A DNA stretch of 36,082 nucleotides from an uncultured Myroides sp. (lineage in GTDB: Bacteria; Bacteroidota; Bacteroidia; Flavobacteriales; Flavobacteriaceae), in contig CAJYTF010000045.1 in the NCBI GenBank assembly GCA_913777665.1, positions 1 through 36,082 on the forward strand. The letters run 5' to 3'. Shown here piece by piece: positions 33,405 through 36,082 of the stretch. The notes under the pieces are model-generated. The model was not told the DNA's origin, made no database searches, and was given only the letters and a program-made list of their open reading frames with translations. Every line of letters begins with the position of its first letter. The first letter of the stretch is position 1. Made by a program: the position numbers and the translations under genes.

Positions 33405-34028
33405 ATGCCTTTAGAAGATTACAATAAAAAACGGAATTTCAAGGAAACATCCGAACCGGAAGGAAAAGAAAAAGCCAGCGGAACTAAATTAAAGTTCGTA
33501 ATACAGCGCCATGCTGCCACAAGGCTTCATTACGATTTCCGACTGGAAATGGATGGTGTGCTAAAAAGTTGGGCGGTTCCCAAAGGGCCGTCATTAAACC
33601 CCGCCGATAAAAGGCTGGCAATGATGGTTGAAGATCACCCGTATTCCTACAGAACTTTCGAAGGCAGCATTCCAAAAGGAAATTACGGTGCCGGCGAAGT
33701 AGAAATTTGGGACGAAGGAACCTATGAACCAATAGAGAAGGTCAAAGGCAAGACAGATGATTTGGTAATGCGCGCCGAACTGCACAAACAGTCGTTAAAA
33801 TTCGTGCTGCACGGCAAAAAATTAAAAGGCGAATTTGCTTTGGTAAAAATTAAAAATTCTAAAGATGAGAACGCTTGGCTGCTCATTAAACATAAGGATA
33901 AATATGCTGTTGACGAAGAGTACGATGCCGAAGAACATACAGCTAAAAATTCTAAAGTAACCGCTTATCTTAAAGAGAAGAGCAGTAAAAAAAAAAAAGG
34001 AATCCACCAGCGGAATAAAACATTATAA
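33405..34028 (+). pseudogene. ligD: LigD N-terminal part (3'-phosphoesterase domain), frame broken at a 12-A run
   Basis: The 207-residue frame contains the LigD 3'-phosphoesterase domain, with RHAATRLHYDFRLEMDGVL near 35-53, SWAVPKGPS and DHPYSYRTFEGSIPKGNYG. Its end KSSKKKKGIHQRNKTL is abnormal. At 33987-33998 there are 12 A residues; reading 11 (or 14) would join this frame to the ligase-polymerase frame, continuing KESTSGIKHYKNYAPALSG, the expected linker. The whole gene would then be about 845 residues, the normal size for PE-Lig-Pol LigD. Either this is a frameshift or sequencing error, or slippage at the run makes the full protein. As written, it is a free PE domain. Confidence 0.85.
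33987..33998 (+). other. 12-A homopolymer at the LigD frame break
   Basis: AGT is followed by exactly twelve A then GGAATCC. The downstream frame begins at GAA (34000), one base later than the upstream frame. Loss of one A or gain of two restores the full reading frame. A -1 ribosomal shift would instead reach a stop quickly, so classical dnaX-type shifting does not explain it. Confidence 0.9.
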
Positions 34029-35943
34029 AAATTACGCACCTGCACTTTCGGGTGCTGCAAAACTTGTGGAATTTATCCAACCCATGCTGTGCAAAGTGTC
34101 AGAAAAACCTTTTGATGACGCTGAATGGGCATTCGAAATTAAATGGGACGGTTACCGCGCAGTTGCCGATTTAAGTAAAGATGATATCCGTCTGTATTCC
34201 CGAAACGGAATCGATTTTTCAAAGAAATTTAAAAAAGTAGCCAATTCCCTAAAGCTTCAGGAACATCAAATGGTGCTCGATGGCGAAATTGTTGCGTATG
34301 ATGATAAAGGTAAACCGAATTTCCAGTGGTTGCAGCAAATTGCCGATAATCCCAACCTGGTTTTGGCGTATCAGGTTTTCGATCTGCTGTGGCTTAACGG
34401 TCATTCAACCGAAGGTTTATCGTACCTGCAACGCAAAGAATTACTTAAAGATGCTTTAATTGAAAATGAAATCGTAAAATTTAGCGACCATGTATTGGAA
34501 AAGGGCAACGATTTTTTTCGGGCGGCAAATGATATGGGTTTGGAAGGAATTATCGCTAAAAAAACCGATAGTATTTACAGGGAAAATGTGCGCAGTTCCG
34601 AATGGCTTAAGATAAAAATCCATAAAAGTGATGAAGCGGTTATTTGCGGTTTTACCGAACCAAAAGGTTCCAGAAAGAAATTCGGCGCCTTAATTCTTGG
34701 TAAATATCTGAATAACGAAATGGTTTTCTGCGGGCATACCGGCGGTGGTTTCAACGATAAATCTCTTGCTGATATATACGAAAAATTACAGCCGTTGGTA
34801 ACCGAAAAATCGGTGTTTAAGATCACTCCAAAAACCAATACGAAAGCTACCTGGGTACAACCCGAACTGGTTGCCGAAATTAAATTTACCGAACTTACCA
34901 AAGACCACATATACCGTCATCCCATATTTTTAAGGCTTCGTGACGATATCGAACCAAATGATGTGTCATTTACTACCAATCAAAAATCAAAAAAAGAAAG
35001 TATGAAAGCAGCACCTAAAAAAAGAACCAGCAAAGATGATGTGGTACAAAAAATAGGAAAACAGGAACTGAAACTTACCAACCAAAATAAGGTTTATTTT
35101 CCTGACGATGATATTACCAAAGGCGACGTAATTGCGTTTTACCAAAGCATTTCGCAATATATTCTTCCGCATCTTAAATCGCGCCCGCAGTCTATGAATC
35201 GATACCCAAACGGAATTAAAGGGTTGAGTTTTTTTCAGAAAGATGCTTCAGACGAAACTCCCGATTGGATCGAAACCCAGAAAGTTTTCTCTGAAAGTTC
35301 CGATAAATACATCAACTATATTATTTGTAACGATAAAGCAACGTTGGCTTATTTGAACAATTTGGGGTGTATTGAACTGAATGTCTGGACAAGTAAGATC
35401 CAGAAAGCCGACAAGCCCGATTATCTGGTTTTAGATTTAGATCCGTCAGCTAAAAATACGTTCGATGATGTGATTGAAACAGCGCAGGCTGTTAAAGATG
35501 TTTTGTATCTGGCGGGTATCGAAGGATATCCTAAAACATCGGGTAGTTCAGGAATCCACATCTATATTCCCGTGAACGCTAAATATTCGTATGATCAGGT
35601 GAAAGATTTCGGACATCTGCTGATGCAGTTGGTTCAGGAAAAATTACCCAATTTAACCACCTTAGAACGAAGCCTTCAAAAACGCGATAAAGATAAAATC
35701 TACCTCGATTATCTGCAAAACCGTCGCGGACAAACCTTGGCGAGTGTCTATAGTTTGCGTCCGAAATCAGGTGCGCCGGTTTCTATGCCGTTGGAATGGG
35801 CTGAGGTTAAAAAAGGATTGCAACCTACCGATTTTAATATTCACAACGCATTGGATCGAATCAAGGAAAAAGGAGATTTGTTTAAACCAACATTAGGTAA
35901 AGGAATTGATATGCTTAAAGCTATAAAAAAATTATCCAAGTAA
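34000..35943 (+). pseudogene. ligD: LigD ligase and polymerase domains (out of frame with the first part)
   Basis: The frame is open from 34000; the first in-frame start-like codon is a GTG at 34066, which falls inside the conserved start of the ligase domain and is not a likely true start. Counting from that GTG, the adenylation lysine is K26 in FEIKWDGYR, with DGEIVAYDD, FDLLWLNG and EGIIAKK following. The polymerase (primase-like) domain begins near LTNQNKVYFPDDD. It has the catalytic pair D457/D459 in LDLDPS and SGSSGIHIYIP. The order PE-ligase-polymerase is usual in Bacteroidota. Good conservation on both sides of the break suggests the gene was functional very recently or still is. Confidence 0.88.
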
Positions 35944-36082
35944 CGATAAGTTGGAAAAAACGATCGGGAACTGTTTCTATAAATTGCGTATTTATTCAAC
36001 ACCTGCATAAAATGCCAAATTTTAAGTCATTCTCCTTTTTATGCTTTTAGGATATTATAATAGTATTAAAAGTTAATTTTTA
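35944..36082. other. Non-coding window end
   Basis: No terminator-like stem and no gene start were found after the LigD stop. Confidence 0.4.

Noticed and set aside
33987..34021. Programmed -1 ribosomal frameshift in LigD
   Set aside because: The A-run is slippery, but the -1 frame reaches a stop within a few codons; the required change is +1 (or loss of one A).
1..36082. CRISPR arrays, tRNA or rRNA genes
   Set aside because: No regularly spaced direct repeats and no cloverleaf or rRNA signatures were seen on either strand; the repeats found are dispersed and palindromic.

Overview
The window looks like chromosome from a low-GC Bacteroidota, most likely class Flavobacteriia. The evidence is a SusC/SusD pair, proteins of Bacteroidota-restricted type (RteC, a DUF6520-like secreted peptide, a histone H1-like small protein), promoters of the TTTG-N20-TAnnTTTG type, and AT-rich intergenic DNA full of repeats. 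No tRNA, rRNA, CRISPR array, integrase or transposase was seen.

Layout. (1) 1-3.5 kb: a very AT-rich stretch with a large minus-strand P-loop ATPase that has a HEPN-like N-terminus (defence-like) and a small HTH-like gene. (2) 3.5-7.6 kb: a strong promoter followed by a long structured RNA candidate, then a repeat field, interrupted by one beta-propeller lipoprotein. (3) 7.6-14.5 kb: a tightly packed SusC-SusD-S9 peptidase operon, probably for peptide capture and degradation, closed by a bidirectional terminator. (4) 14.5-19 kb: six minus-strand genes: DUF7793-like protein, AraC regulator, MauE/DoxX membrane protein, membrane-anchored propeller-like protein, a small helical protein and a four-cysteine secreted peptide. 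(5) 19.1-22.4 kb: an alpha-oxoamine synthase fused to a GNAT-like acyltransferase, followed by an RteC-domain gene. (6) 22.4-23.3 kb: a second repeat field. (7) 23.3-28.8 kb: minus-strand VOC lipoprotein, AraC and TetR genes, divergent from three exported proteins (aspartyl protease, beta-lactamase-fold hydrolase, DUF6624/TPR); a palindrome between them is a TetR operator candidate. (8) 28.8-31.4 kb: an AraC gene with a long leader and three genes under 60 codons. (9) 31.4-36 kb: a catalase-like gene and, divergent from it, Ku and LigD (bacterial NHEJ); LigD is broken or slippage-dependent at a 12-A run.

The least explained part is the intergenic DNA. At least nine copies of a 150-240 bp element (long imperfect hairpin plus a short tail hairpin) sit at gene ends. 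Paired arms differ between copies by compensating changes. A second element of about 46 bp, made of two small hairpins, has inserted twice into one copy of the first. A third (about 50 bp) and a fourth (about 52 bp) family accompany them.
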